DNA of 64,000 nt from Caldicellulosiruptor hydrothermalis 108 (GTDB lineage Bacteria > Bacillota > Thermoanaerobacteria > Caldicellulosiruptorales > Caldicellulosiruptoraceae). Below are positions 9,661 through 17,653 of the stretch, piece by piece. Position numbers and translations under genes: made by a program. The stretch lies in assembly GCF_000166355.1 (NCBI RefSeq), contig NC_014652.1:1127001-1191000 (forward strand). Reading direction: 5' to 3'. The notes below the pieces were generated by a model that was not told the DNA's origin, ran no database searches, and saw only the letters and a list, made by a program, of their open reading frames with translations. Position 1 is the first letter of the stretch; every line of letters starts with the position of its first letter.

Positions 9661-11478
9661 TTATAATCGGTATTTTGAAAGCTCTTCTTTAAACACATTT
9701 GAAAGGTTTTCAAGGTCGGCAACCTTGTTCAAAAGTTCTTTTATACTCTCTGCATACATAGAAATTGAAGCTGCCATCTCCTGAGCAGATGCTGAGTTTT
9801 CTTGAGATATTGCCGAAAGAGATGTGATTGTTTCAAATACGTTTGAAATCCTCTCGGCTTCCTGGGAAAGAGATTCAATTTGCGAAATTAAAGTCTCAAC
9901 CACATTTGATATTCTTTCAATGTTTTGGTTGTTCCTATTCACAACGTCATTTAAAGTAGATTCGCTCTTTGTGAGTTTTTCGACCTGCTGGGTCAAAATA
10001 GTCGACAGATTTTCAATCTCCTCCACAAATGTTTTGAGGTTTTTGTTAATTGTCTTTGCAAAAGACATTGTGCTATCTGCAAGCTTTCTTATCTCATCTG
10101 CGACAACTGCAAATCCAACACCGACATTTCCAGCCCTTGCAGCTTCAATTGAAGCGTTGAGCGCAAGCATGTTAATCTGGTTTGAAATTTCTGCAACTGT
10201 TGATGTTATCTTCATGACCTCATTTGCTTCTTCAGAAAGTTTACTGCCTTTTTGAACTATCTCAGAAAACTCCGTGCTAATTATGTTTATATCTTTTGCA
10301 GCTTCACTTATGTCTTTTCCAGAATTATTAAGTATTTGATTGACGTCTGTCAAAATATCTTTTGTCTGAGTTTGCTGTGACACAATTAATTTTAGATTTT
10401 CTATATTTTCATTCAGAGTTGTTATAGCCTTTTCAATCTCTTCTGCCTGATGAATAGCACCTTGAGCAACATCATTTACAATTCCAGCAACAGAATCAGA
10501 AAGACTTTTCATCTTATCAGCAATTTCTTTTATGTTCTTAGAGAAACTGTATATCTCGTCACTTCCACCTTTGAGCAAAAGCAAATCTTTTTTAACAGAA
10601 GATTTTGTTGTGGCTAACATTTTTGCAAAGTTTTCTAATTTGTCATTTGTCTTTATAATCAGTGAGCCGCTAAAATCCAAGTTCTTGAGAGAATTTAGCT
10701 CATCATAAATAGGCTTTAGAGGTCTTAGGATAAAAAACGCAGCAACGAATGTGGTTATAAAAGTGAGGCCTGCCGTAAGAAGATGGCTGGCATATTCAGT
10801 TTTGTTTGACTCGAGTATAAAACTTAAAACTATGACTGCGATTGATGAGAATATAGAAATCTTGAACTCCAAAGACCTTATAAAACCTAAACCCGCTATT
10901 ATATTGAAGTAGGCTTTTTTAACCTTTCGATTTGTTTTTTCAAATCTAATTCTAATTTTTAAATGATAAAATCCCTCTTCATCTTTGTACCTTTCAAGCT
11001 CTTCAAAATCCAGTTTCTCATTGAAAAATTCAGCACTTCCTTCAAGAAGACCAAGGAAATAATCGTAAAATCCTCTTTTGGACACATATGTTATGTAGGC
11101 TTCATTTGGCGATATTTCTTCAAAGATTATTCGGGGCGGTTTTGCACCTTTTATCATTCGGGTAAGCTGGCTGTGAACATCGTCCATGTATTCTAAAAAG
11201 CCTTTTAGTGATAGTCTTTGAAAATATGAAGGGAACCATTTACTAAATGTTTTTATGTTATTTTTACCAATCTCTCTCCACATCTGCGAAGGGAGGACAT
11301 TTGCTTTTTCGCACGCCTTTTCAATCATCTTGTGAACAAGCTCATCGTCAATATCGTCTGTTGGTGAAATTATAACCGACTCGTCAAGTCCCATACCTTG
11401 CCTTGCATACTTTTTAACATCCTCTCCCCATATATTTCCAATTGTTTCAAGCCAGGTTAGAACAACAGTTCCTTTCAA
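9661..11478 (-). CDS. Methyl-accepting chemotaxis protein with N-terminal H-NOX heme sensor
   Basis: A fused gas sensor and chemoreceptor of 605 residues. Residues 1-180 are an H-NOX domain that aligns without gaps to the Thermoanaerobacter H-NOX. The proximal heme ligand His102 is in [13 protein letters not shown], Pro115 is kept, and YVSKR (131-135) is the YxSxR propionate-binding motif. The distal residues Trp9, Asn74 and Tyr140 are all present, which in that relative stabilise bound O2. Two membrane helices follow at about 205-255. The C-terminus is an MCP signalling domain with the hairpin-tip segment [18 protein letters not shown]. The start was set to TTG 11478 because it aligns with Met1 of the relative and has AAAGGGGA upstream. 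The upstream extension to 11547 is not conserved-looking. Confidence 0.93.
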   Translation of the reverse strand: MKGTVVLTWLETIGNIWGEDVKKYARQGMGLDESVIISPTDDIDDELVHKMIEKACEKANVLPSQMWREIGKNNIKTFSKWFPSYFQRLSLKGFLEYMDDVHSQLTRMIKGAKPPRIIFEEISPNEAYITYVSKRGFYDYFLGLLEGSAEFFNEKLDFEELERYKDEEGFYHLKIRIRFEKTNRKVKKAYFNIIAGLGFIRSLEFKISIFSSIAVIVLSFILESNKTEYASHLLTAGLTFITTFVAAFFILRPLKPIYDELNSLKNLDFSGSLIIKTNDKLENFAKMLATTKSSVKKDLLLLKGGSDEIYSFSKNIKEIADKMKSLSDSVAGIVNDVAQGAIHQAEEIEKAITTLNENIENLKLIVSQQTQTKDILTDVNQILNNSGKDISEAAKDINIISTEFSEIVQKGSKLSEEANEVMKITSTVAEISNQINMLALNASIEAARAGNVGVGFAVVADEIRKLADSTMSFAKTINKNLKTFVEEIENLSTILTQQVEKLTKSESTLNDVVNRNNQNIERISNVVETLISQIESLSQEAERISNVFETITSLSAISQENSASAQEMAASISMYAESIKELLNKVADLENLSNVFKEELSKYRL

Positions 11479-11552
11479 GCCTACATTTCCCCTTTCTAAA
11501 AAAGTGCGATATATTAAAATAATACCACAAAAAATGAAAAAGAGCACAACTT

Positions 11553-11753
11553 TTATGTGCTCTTCTCAATCCTCCTTTGTGCTTCGCTTTCAATTAGCCT
11601 GTCCAAAAATATAGATTTTTCAAATACTTCTTTTCGTGCAATAATGCCTTTGTCAACCAAAACTTCAATTAGCGAGGTTATCATCAAGGTGTTTTTATAG
11701 TCAACCTCTTTGAGCTGTGAAATCTGAGACAAAATATCAATTGACCCTTTCAT
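11553..11753 (-). CDS. Small helical protein of unknown function upstream of the H-NOX receptor
   Basis: A 66-residue, charged, probably all-helical protein ([20 protein letters not shown] at the start, ending AQRRIEKST). No motif is recognised. The ATG at 11753 is preceded by the weak purine-rich stretch GAGGTC. It ends 74 bases before the H-NOX receptor start on the same strand, so the two are probably co-transcribed. It could be a small accessory of the sensor, but nothing in the sequence shows this. Confidence 0.6.
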   Translation of the reverse strand: MKGSIDILSQISQLKEVDYKNTLMITSLIEVLVDKGIIARKEVFEKSIFLDRLIESEAQRRIEKST

Positions 11754-11861
11754 TTGACCTCAATACCTCTCCCTCTATTTAAAAATTTTAATTGCTATCA
11801 TTTTGATTATTGGCTAAAATGTAATTAGCTATACATCTGGTTGATTTGGAGGTATGCTGAA

Positions 11862-12293
11862 ATGAACTATTTGTGGCTAATATTCGGACTTTTATCAGCT
11901 CTGTTTGCATCTCTTGTTGCAATATTTGGGAAGATTGGTCTAAAAGGCATTGATACAAACGTTGCAACAGCTATAAGAGCCGTGATTATGGCTGCTTTTT
12001 TAATCATTGTAGTTGCATTTCAGGGGAGACTGAGCAAGGTTGGGGAAATCTTAGCTGATAAAAAGGCTATTTTGTTTATTGTTTTAAGTGGCGTTGCAGG
12101 AGCTCTATCATGGCTTTTCTATTTTTTGGCTCTCAAGAATGGGAAGGTTCAGCAGGTTGCGCCAATCGACAGGCTTTCGGTTGTGTTTGCAATTGTACTT
12201 GCTGCCATTTTTCTTGGCGAGAAAGTTTCATTTTACACAGCAATTGGAGTGCTGCTAATTGCCGCAGGTTCTATATTTGTTGCACTGGGCTAA
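11862..12293 (+). CDS. EamA/DMT-type small transporter, single-domain
   Basis: A 143-residue membrane protein with about five hydrophobic helices and the EamA-repeat signatures: an N-terminal LLSALFASLVAIFGKIGLKG and the C-terminal run PIDRLSVVFAIVLAAIFLGE. Most drug/metabolite transporters have two such repeats in about 300 residues. This one has a single repeat and would need to pair, as known for other one-repeat members. The substrate is unknown. The start is ATG 11862, with GGAGGT eight bases upstream; an earlier in-frame ATG lacks such a site. It lies divergent from the H-NOX operon. Confidence 0.85.
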   Translation: MNYLWLIFGLLSALFASLVAIFGKIGLKGIDTNVATAIRAVIMAAFLIIVVAFQGRLSKVGEILADKKAILFIVLSGVAGALSWLFYFLALKNGKVQQVAPIDRLSVVFAIVLAAIFLGEKVSFYTAIGVLLIAAGSIFVALG

Positions 12294-12371
12294 AAGATTA
12301 TTCAATATAATATCATTTTACAGATTTTAGAAAACAAGCTTTGAGACTTTTAAGAGGGGAAAGACAGCATT

Positions 12372-13193
12372 ATGAAAACCTGCTTTATAGTCAACACTTC
12401 TTTGGAAAAAGGACTTCCTATTTATCTCAAAAGCGTGGGCTTTAACCAGTCTCAAGAGCATATTGTTCGAAAGAATGGGCATCCGGATTTTCATTATCTT
12501 CACACCGCGCAAGGTAGAGGAGTTTTAATTGTGGATGGGAAGGAATACATTGTTGATGAGTCTGTGGCATTTTTCTTGTGGCCAGGTGTTCCCCATGAAT
12601 ATTATGCGATATCTTCTGATTGGTCAACAGTATGGCTTACTTTCAACGGCCCTGCTTGTGAGATGATATTAAAAACCATGGGAATAAAACCTTTTGAAAT
12701 ATTTAAACTCTCAAGCAAACAGTATTTGGAAGGCATTTTAGAAGCCATTTCGAATAAAGCATCATTTTACAATTATATAGTTTCAATTGAATGTTCTCAG
12801 CTAATTTATAGTTTCATCCTTCACATGGCGTTGAATCTCCAGAACAAAATTGAAAGAAATTTTGAGAGTAATTATTTAAAGCTACTTCCAATCCTAAGAT
12901 ATATCGAAGAGAATTATTACAAGAACATCACTCTTGAGGAGCTTTCAAAACTGATTGGTCTTTCACCACAGCATCTTTGCTCAGTTTTTAAGAAAACTTT
13001 TCAGACAACACCCTATGAATATTTAATAAGAATTAGAATTCAAAAAGCAAAAGAACTTTTGATAAAAAACCCTATAATTCAAATAAAAGAAGTGTGTTAT
13101 GAGGTTGGATTCAAAAATCCAAGCTATTTTTGCTACATGTTCAAAAAATTAGAAGGGATAACTCCGATGCAGTTCAAAAGGCTTTTTGGATAA
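12372..13193 (+). CDS. AraC family transcriptional regulator
   Basis: A 273-residue regulator. The N-terminal about 150 residues are a cupin-like sensing domain (HPDFHYLHTAQGRGVLIVDG and FFLWPGVPHEYYAI), typical of sugar-responsive AraC proteins. The C-terminal 100 residues contain the two helix-turn-helix units: LEELSKLIGLSPQHLCSVFK and then IKEVCYEVGFKNPSYFCYMF, ending in the family PMQFKR. The ATG follows AAGAGGGGAAAG. A TATAAT box at 12306-12311 could serve as its -10. The target is not evident: neighbours are a DMT transporter and a SIMPL protein, with no sugar operon adjacent. Confidence 0.92.
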   Translation: MKTCFIVNTSLEKGLPIYLKSVGFNQSQEHIVRKNGHPDFHYLHTAQGRGVLIVDGKEYIVDESVAFFLWPGVPHEYYAISSDWSTVWLTFNGPACEMILKTMGIKPFEIFKLSSKQYLEGILEAISNKASFYNYIVSIECSQLIYSFILHMALNLQNKIERNFESNYLKLLPILRYIEENYYKNITLEELSKLIGLSPQHLCSVFKKTFQTTPYEYLIRIRIQKAKELLIKNPIIQIKEVCYEVGFKNPSYFCYMFKKLEGITPMQFKRLFG

Positions 13194-13286
13194 AAATTTT
13201 TAAAGGTCACAACATTTATGGAAGTTAAGCGTTATATAAGGTAGAATAAAAAACAAGAAGAAGTTGTATTTTAGGAGGGAATTTAG

Positions 13287-14018
13287 TTGAAAGTGAAAAA
13301 CAAAAAGATTGGAGCTGTAAGTTTGGCAATCTTGCTACTTTTGGCAACTTTTTTGGTATTTTTTGCACCAAAGGTGGATGCATCATCTGCATCTTATCAA
13401 GCAAAAACAGAGATTACTGTAAAAGGACAGGCATCGGTGTATGTAGAACCTGACATAGCCATTTTGACATTTGGAGTTGTGAGTGAAGATATCAGTGCAG
13501 ATGCTGCATACTCTCAGACTGCAGCAAAGATTAACAAAACCATTGATGCAGTAAAGAAGCTTGGAATTGACCCAAAGGATATAAAGACACTCAGAGTAAA
13601 TGTTTATCCAAAATATTCTTACAACAAAGATGACGGCACTTCAAAGATAGTGGGATTTTATGCATCAACTGATTTGACTGTAACTGTAAGAAATCTTTCT
13701 ATTGTTGGAAAGGTGATTGACACTGCATTCAAAAATGGTGTAAACACATTCAGTAGCCTAACATTTGATATCTCAAACTCATCGCCTTACTACAACCAGG
13801 CACTCTCAAAAGCACTTGAAAATGCAAAGCAAAAGGCAGCAACAATTGCAAAAGGGCTTGGCTTAAGCCTTGGCAAGCCAAAATCTGTTACTGAAAATAG
13901 CTATGTGAACAATCCTCCTATATTCTACTACAAGGCAGAAGCTATGGCTTCTTCAACATCAACCCAAATTCAGCCTGGAACAATTGAGATAAAGGCCGAG
14001 GTAACATTGGTATATTGA
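13287..14018 (+). CDS. SIMPL (DUF541) domain secreted or membrane-anchored protein
   Basis: A 243-residue protein. It begins with a basic stretch and a hydrophobic helix (residues 10-30, signal peptide or anchor; AXA-like site near DASSA). The rest is a SIMPL/DUF541 domain, recognisable by ITVKGQASVYVEPDIAILTF, by ISADAAYSQTAAKINKTIDA and by the C-terminal LENAKQKAATIAKGLGLSLG. Members of this family (for example BP26) form periplasmic or surface oligomeric rings of unclear role. The start is TTG 13287, with TAGGAGGGAA nine bases upstream. The gene is single and ends at a strong bidirectional terminator. Confidence 0.9.
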   Translation: MKVKNKKIGAVSLAILLLLATFLVFFAPKVDASSASYQAKTEITVKGQASVYVEPDIAILTFGVVSEDISADAAYSQTAAKINKTIDAVKKLGIDPKDIKTLRVNVYPKYSYNKDDGTSKIVGFYASTDLTVTVRNLSIVGKVIDTAFKNGVNTFSSLTFDISNSSPYYNQALSKALENAKQKAATIAKGLGLSLGKPKSVTENSYVNNPPIFYYKAEAMASSTSTQIQPGTIEIKAEVTLVY

Positions 14019-14040
14019 GATTTTCTAAAACATATACGAG

Positions 14041-14072
14041 AAAAGGCGGCAGTTTTATCCCTGCCGCCTTTT
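14041..14072. terminator. Bidirectional terminator between the SIMPL gene and trxA
   Basis: A perfect stem AAAAGGCGGCAG / CTGCCGCCTTTT with an eight-base loop. It carries A and T tracts on opposite sides, so it serves the converging SIMPL (plus) and trxA (minus) genes. Confidence 0.9.
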
Positions 14073-14102
14073 CAGGTGGTTTTTTCAAGTAGCATTAAGA
14101 TA

Positions 14103-14429
14103 TTACAAATTCCTGTTTATAAAGTTTACAAAGTCGCTCTTAGGTCTTGCACCGATAATCTTGTCAACTGCTTTGCCATTTTTAAAGAGCATAATTGTCG
14201 GAATGCTCATGATTCTAAATGCATATGCTATGTCACCATAATCATCAACATTGAGTTTTGCGAATTTTACTTTCCCTGCATATTCCTGAGCAAGCTCTTC
14301 CATAACAGGTGCAACCATTCTGCAAGGTCCGCACCACGCTGCCCAGAAATCAACAACAACAGGAATATCTGATTGCAAGACCTCTCTTTCAAAATTTTCA
14401 CTTGTCAGTGTTACAATATTATTTGCCAT
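14103..14429 (-). CDS. trxA: Thioredoxin
   Basis: A classical thioredoxin of 108 residues that reduces protein disulfides in the cytoplasm. It has the active site [13 protein letters not shown] at about residues 27-39, the cis-proline segment [10 protein letters not shown], and the GARPKSDF C-terminal helix start. The ATG at 14429 (MANNIV) was chosen; a TTG seven codons earlier coincides with the GAAAGGGG ribosome site itself. It lies 45 bases downstream of a CsoR/CstR-type regulator gene on the same strand, so both are probably transcribed together and may respond to a thiol-reactive signal. Confidence 0.95.
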   Translation of the reverse strand: MANNIVTLTSENFEREVLQSDIPVVVDFWAAWCGPCRMVAPVMEELAQEYAGKVKFAKLNVDDYGDIAYAFRIMSIPTIMLFKNGKAVDKIIGARPKSDFVNFINRNL

Positions 14430-14473
14430 CTTTATCACATCCCCTTTCAATTTTTATATATACCCATTTTTAT

Positions 14474-14743
14474 TTATTTGATAAACCTTAATAAGGTTTC
14501 AATCAGCTCATCAATGCTTTTTTCATTTTCAGTATTTTTGTACTCAGCAATGCATGACTTTGAATACTTTTCAAGAATGATTGCTCCTACCTTGTTGAGT
14601 GCAGCTTTTACAGCTGCAATCTGTGTCAAAACATCGTTGCAAGACTTGTCATTCTCAATCATCTTCTGGATACCCTTAATCTGTCCTTCAATCTTTCTGA
14701 GTCTCAGCAGGAGATTCTCTTTTTCCTTGCTCAGTTCATCCAC
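14474..14743 (-). CDS. CsoR/RcnR/CstR-family sensor lacking the copper-ligand histidine
   Basis: An 89-residue all-helical repressor of the DUF156 (CsoR) family, with the N-terminal LRKIEGQIKGIQKMIEND and CNDVLTQIAAVKAALNKVGA. In copper-sensing CsoR the ligands are Cys, His and Cys, spaced 25 and 4. Here these positions are Cys35, Tyr60 and Cys64, so the histidine is missing while both cysteines remain. That pattern fits the CstR branch, which senses persulfides through a Cys-Cys pair, better than copper sensing. The GTG start at 14743 has AGGGAGGG eight bases upstream. The next gene on the strand is thioredoxin, which suits a thiol-stress role (inference). Confidence 0.85.
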   Translation of the reverse strand: MDELSKEKENLLLRLRKIEGQIKGIQKMIENDKSCNDVLTQIAAVKAALNKVGAIILEKYSKSCIAEYKNTENEKSIDELIETLLRFIK

Positions 14744-14962
14744 TTTCGAACCCTCCCTATACCATATACCCCTATCACTTATTTATTATACCCTCTTTTT
14801 TCATTTTGTCAACATTTTTAAAAATAATTTTTCTTCAAAAGATTTTTATAATAAACATTAGATTTTAGGAGATAATTAAAGATAGAATTGGTTTTTCTCA
14901 AAAAATTGAAAAATAAACGTGAATTTTGGTCTTAAATTGTCCGAAATAGACTTTTTTAATAA

Positions 14963-14990
14963 TTGACAAGTATTCACAGATGAGTATAAT
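14963..14990 (+). promoter_or_regulatory. Sigma-A promoter of the GT4 glycosyltransferase operon
   Basis: TTGACA (14963-14968) and TATAAT (14985-14990), both perfect, separated by 16 bases. Transcription would begin near 14997. Confidence 0.8.
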
Positions 14991-15113
14991 GAAAATCAAG
15001 GAAGGTCAAAGTAAAACAAGTCAGGGTATAAAGTCAAAGTCTCATGTCGTCTGTGGGATTCCAGCGGTTTTCGGAAGTAAGGTATAAGTAAAAGTGGCAG
15101 TGGGAAAAATAAT

Positions 15114-15148
15114 TTTAGCTACAAGCTAAATATTTTTTGAAAAGGAGG
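15114..15148 (+). promoter_or_regulatory. Leader hairpin with T run before the GT4 ribosome site
   Basis: TTTAGCT / AGCTAAA with loop ACA (15114-15130), followed by TATTTTTT and then the ribosome site AAAGGAGG (15141-15148). It looks like a weak intrinsic terminator placed in the leader, so attenuation is possible. The stem is short and A+T-rich, so it may also be chance. Confidence 0.4.
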
Positions 15149-15155
15149 GATTGAA

Positions 15156-16316
15156 ATGGCTATAAAGCCAGTGTTTGTAAGCACATATCCTCCGAGAGAA
15201 TGTGGTATTGCCACTTTTACACAGGATTTGGTAAATGCAATTGAAAAATATAATGATGTAAGACGTTGTTATATAGTTGCTCTGAGCAAAGACAAGCATA
15301 TTTATGACAATAGAGTAATATATGATATTAACCAAGATAAATTTTCAAATTATGTAAAAGCAGCTAATCTTATTAATATGTCTGACATTGATGTTGTGAT
15401 AATTGAGCATGAATATGGGATATTTGGTGGGGAGGATGGAGATTATATAATCCCATTTGTGAAGCTTATCAAAAAACCAATCATTACAACATTCCACACA
15501 GTTTTGAAAAATCCAACTGCAAAACAATTTGAGATACTGAAAAAGTTGGCAGATGCAAGTTTCAAGGTCATAACAATGGCAAAAACAACAAAGGATATTC
15601 TAATGGAAGTGTATGACATAGAAGAAGAAAAGATTGAAATTGTTCATCATGGTGTTCCTTATATGGAACTTGAAGATAGAGAGACTTTAAAAGAAAAGTA
15701 TGGATTAAAAGGTAGAAAAGTGATATCCACGTTTGGGCTTATTAGCCCTGGCAAGGGTTTAGAGTATGCGATTGAAGCAATGGACAAGGTAAGAAAAGAA
15801 TTTCCTGAGGCTGTGTATTTAATTTTGGGTCAAACACATCCAAATATCAAAAGAATAAAGGGTGAAGAGTATAGAGAAAAACTTATGAATATGGTAAAAG
15901 AATTAAAGTTAGAAAACAACGTCCAGTTTGTTGACAAATATCTAACAAAAGTAGAAATAATGGAGTATTTGCGACTGAGCGACATTTACCTGACTCCTTA
16001 CATAGGGAGGGAGCAGGCAGTATCAGGTACGCTCGCATATGCTATTGGTTCTGGCAAGGCTATAGTTTCGACGCCTTATACTTACGCTCAGGAGATGCTC
16101 TCGGATGGCAGAGGTGTTCTTGTAGAGTTTGAAGATGCACAGTCGATTGCAGATGGTATATTGATGCTTTTGAAAGATGAAAGTCTCAGGAAAGAGATTG
16201 AAAGAAAGACATTGGAGATTGGCAAAGAAATGTACTGGCACAATGTTGCAAAGAGAATGATAGATATATTCTATGATGTTGTTGAAATAAACAAGAAGGT
16301 AGGGGTGATAGCATGA
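15156..16316 (+). CDS. Glycosyltransferase family 4 (GT-B fold)
   Basis: A 386-residue GT-B glycosyltransferase. The N-terminal acceptor half begins VFVSTYPPRECGIATFTQDL. The C-terminal half holds STFGLISPGKGLEYAIEA and the donor-site segment GREQAVSGTLAYAIGSGKAI, which contains the family EX7E-type glutamate. There is no signal peptide or membrane helix, so it acts in the cytoplasm. The sugar transferred is not identifiable. It overlaps the start of the next gene by four bases (ATGA-type coupling), and the pair has its own promoter and terminator. The two proteins probably act on the same glycan or oligosaccharide. Confidence 0.88.
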   Translation: MAIKPVFVSTYPPRECGIATFTQDLVNAIEKYNDVRRCYIVALSKDKHIYDNRVIYDINQDKFSNYVKAANLINMSDIDVVIIEHEYGIFGGEDGDYIIPFVKLIKKPIITTFHTVLKNPTAKQFEILKKLADASFKVITMAKTTKDILMEVYDIEEEKIEIVHHGVPYMELEDRETLKEKYGLKGRKVISTFGLISPGKGLEYAIEAMDKVRKEFPEAVYLILGQTHPNIKRIKGEEYREKLMNMVKELKLENNVQFVDKYLTKVEIMEYLRLSDIYLTPYIGREQAVSGTLAYAIGSGKAIVSTPYTYAQEMLSDGRGVLVEFEDAQSIADGILMLLKDESLRKEIERKTLEIGKEMYWHNVAKRMIDIFYDVVEINKKVGVIA

Positions 16317-17395
16317 AAAGAGGAACAAAAAGGCTTGCCCTTCCTTCTTTGAACACAAAGCATCTTTTTAGAATGACAGACTCAACAGGAATTTTGCAGC
16401 ACGCTAAATTCTCAGTCCCAAACTACAAAGAAGGATATACCACAGATGACAATGCAAGAGCGCTGATCGTTGCCTTGAGGCTTTATGAAAAGACAGGAGA
16501 CAAATCTTACCTTGACCTTGTTTACAGATACATGGCGTTTTTATACAATGCTTACACTGAGGATGGCTTTTTCAGAAACTTTATGAATTATTCAAGGGTG
16601 TTTCTGGACGAGAAAGGCACAGAAGACTGTTTTGCAAGGTCTTTGATTGCTCTTTCGTATGTTTACAGCTCTGAGATACTTGATAGCTCTATTAAAGAGC
16701 TTGCGTATGTGATGTTAAAACGCTCGCTCAGAAATGTTTTGCACCTCACCCACCCAATTAGCATCGCATATTCAGTGATTGCACTTTCAATACTGCACGA
16801 CATAAAAGAGTTTTCAAGTGAAGCAAAAATGTACTTAGAAGCTCTTTCTGAAAAACTTTTAAACTTTTACCACAAACACTCAGATGAAAACTGGAAATGG
16901 TTTTCAGACAAGCTCACATATGCCAATGCGATAATTCCCTATGCTTTGTTTAGAGCTTTTGCTGTTACAGAAAAAGAAAAGTATTTAAAGGTTGCAAAAG
17001 AAGCTCTTGATTTCTTGTCTGGTATTTTATTTGAAAATGGCTTTTTGAGAGTTATAGGGAACAGAGGATGGTATGAAAAAGGGAAAGAACGTCCTTATTT
17101 TGATGAACAACCAATTGATGCATGTGACTGTGTGATTGCCTATACTGAGGCTTATAAAATCACTGAAGAAAAAGAATACAAAGAAAAAGCTCTCAAAGCT
17201 TTCAGGTGGTTTTTGGGTGAAAATATTCACAGAAAACCTCTGTATGATGAAAAAACAGGAGGATGTAGAGACGGTATAGAAGAGGATGGCATTAACCAGA
17301 ACCAGGGTGCAGAGTCTACCATTTGCTACCTCTTAGCAAGGCTTTTCATTGAAGAGCTTGTTAAAAGTGAAGAAAAGAACAAAGAGGTTGTGTAA
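16313..17395 (+). CDS. Alpha/alpha-barrel glycosidase-like protein paired with the GT4 gene
   Basis: A 360-residue protein of repeating helical hairpins with conserved aromatic-rich turns, as in six-hairpin (alpha/alpha)6 glycosidases. Visible segments include GYTTDDNARALIVALRLYE (residues about 42-60), SLIALSYVYS, and EEDGINQNQGAESTICYLLA near the end. The TDDNARAL segment is the most family-specific feature; it recurs in proteins encoded beside glycosyltransferases. No catalytic residues can be assigned with confidence. It starts with an ATG that overlaps the end of the GT4 gene by four bases and is translationally coupled to it. Hydrolase, phosphorylase or non-catalytic roles all remain possible. 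Confidence 0.75.
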   Translation: MKRGTKRLALPSLNTKHLFRMTDSTGILQHAKFSVPNYKEGYTTDDNARALIVALRLYEKTGDKSYLDLVYRYMAFLYNAYTEDGFFRNFMNYSRVFLDEKGTEDCFARSLIALSYVYSSEILDSSIKELAYVMLKRSLRNVLHLTHPISIAYSVIALSILHDIKEFSSEAKMYLEALSEKLLNFYHKHSDENWKWFSDKLTYANAIIPYALFRAFAVTEKEKYLKVAKEALDFLSGILFENGFLRVIGNRGWYEKGKERPYFDEQPIDACDCVIAYTEAYKITEEKEYKEKALKAFRWFLGENIHRKPLYDEKTGGCRDGIEEDGINQNQGAESTICYLLARLFIEELVKSEEKNKEVV

Positions 17396-17417
17396 GTTTC
17401 TTACAACCTCTTTTTTT
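17381..17417 (+). terminator. Terminator of the GT4 operon
   Basis: AAAGAGGTTGT / ACAACCTCTTT with loop GTAAGTTTCTT, followed by a T run. The 5' arm overlaps the last codons of the upstream gene. Confidence 0.85.
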
Positions 17418-17553
17418 CTTCTAATTTTTTAAAAATTGGTGTATTTTGATTTTCTATGGTTGTTTTGAGATTGCTTTGACTATCTTCCTTGCTAAGATTC
17501 AAATAGTTTTGGAATGTTTCTGTTATTCTTTCAATATCACTTGGCTTTTTCAT
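17401..17553 (-). CDS. Possible small hydrophilic protein, unknown
   Basis: A 50-residue frame on the minus strand, convergent with the GT4 operon. It reads MKKPSDIERITETFQNYLNL at the start and ends with a Lys/Glu-rich stretch, KKLEEKKRL. Its last codons are the complement of the GT4 terminator. The ATG at 17553 has AGGA nine bases upstream, only a moderate ribosome site. Composition is protein-like (amphipathic, no low-complexity artefact), but support is limited to the frame and the ribosome site. If it is not a gene, the 250 bases between the terminator and trmK hold nothing else I can name. Confidence 0.4.
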   Translation of the reverse strand: MKKPSDIERITETFQNYLNLSKEDSQSNLKTTIENQNTPIFKKLEEKKRL

Positions 17554-17653
17554 TTCTTTTATTCCTGCTAAGTAAAGTGTTTGATATTATTATTGACAAA
17601 AATTATAATTGTTATTAGAAAGAAAAAGATAGATTTTGGGGAGAAAGGTTTTA

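Larger units (their letters stand above)
14744..15155. other. 412-base intergenic region: sensor-gene upstream side and long leader of the GT4 operon
   Basis: No gene is seen. Near 14751-14776 the sequence CCCTATACCATATACCCCTAT repeats a TAYACC-type element just upstream of the CsoR/CstR-like gene; it could be the operator of that repressor (weak). The stretch 14790-14960 is plain A+T-rich DNA. A consensus promoter at 14963-14990 begins a leader of about 155 bases to the ATG at 15156. The leader has a GC-richer middle (15045-15080) and a small hairpin just before the ribosome site. Confidence 0.6.
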
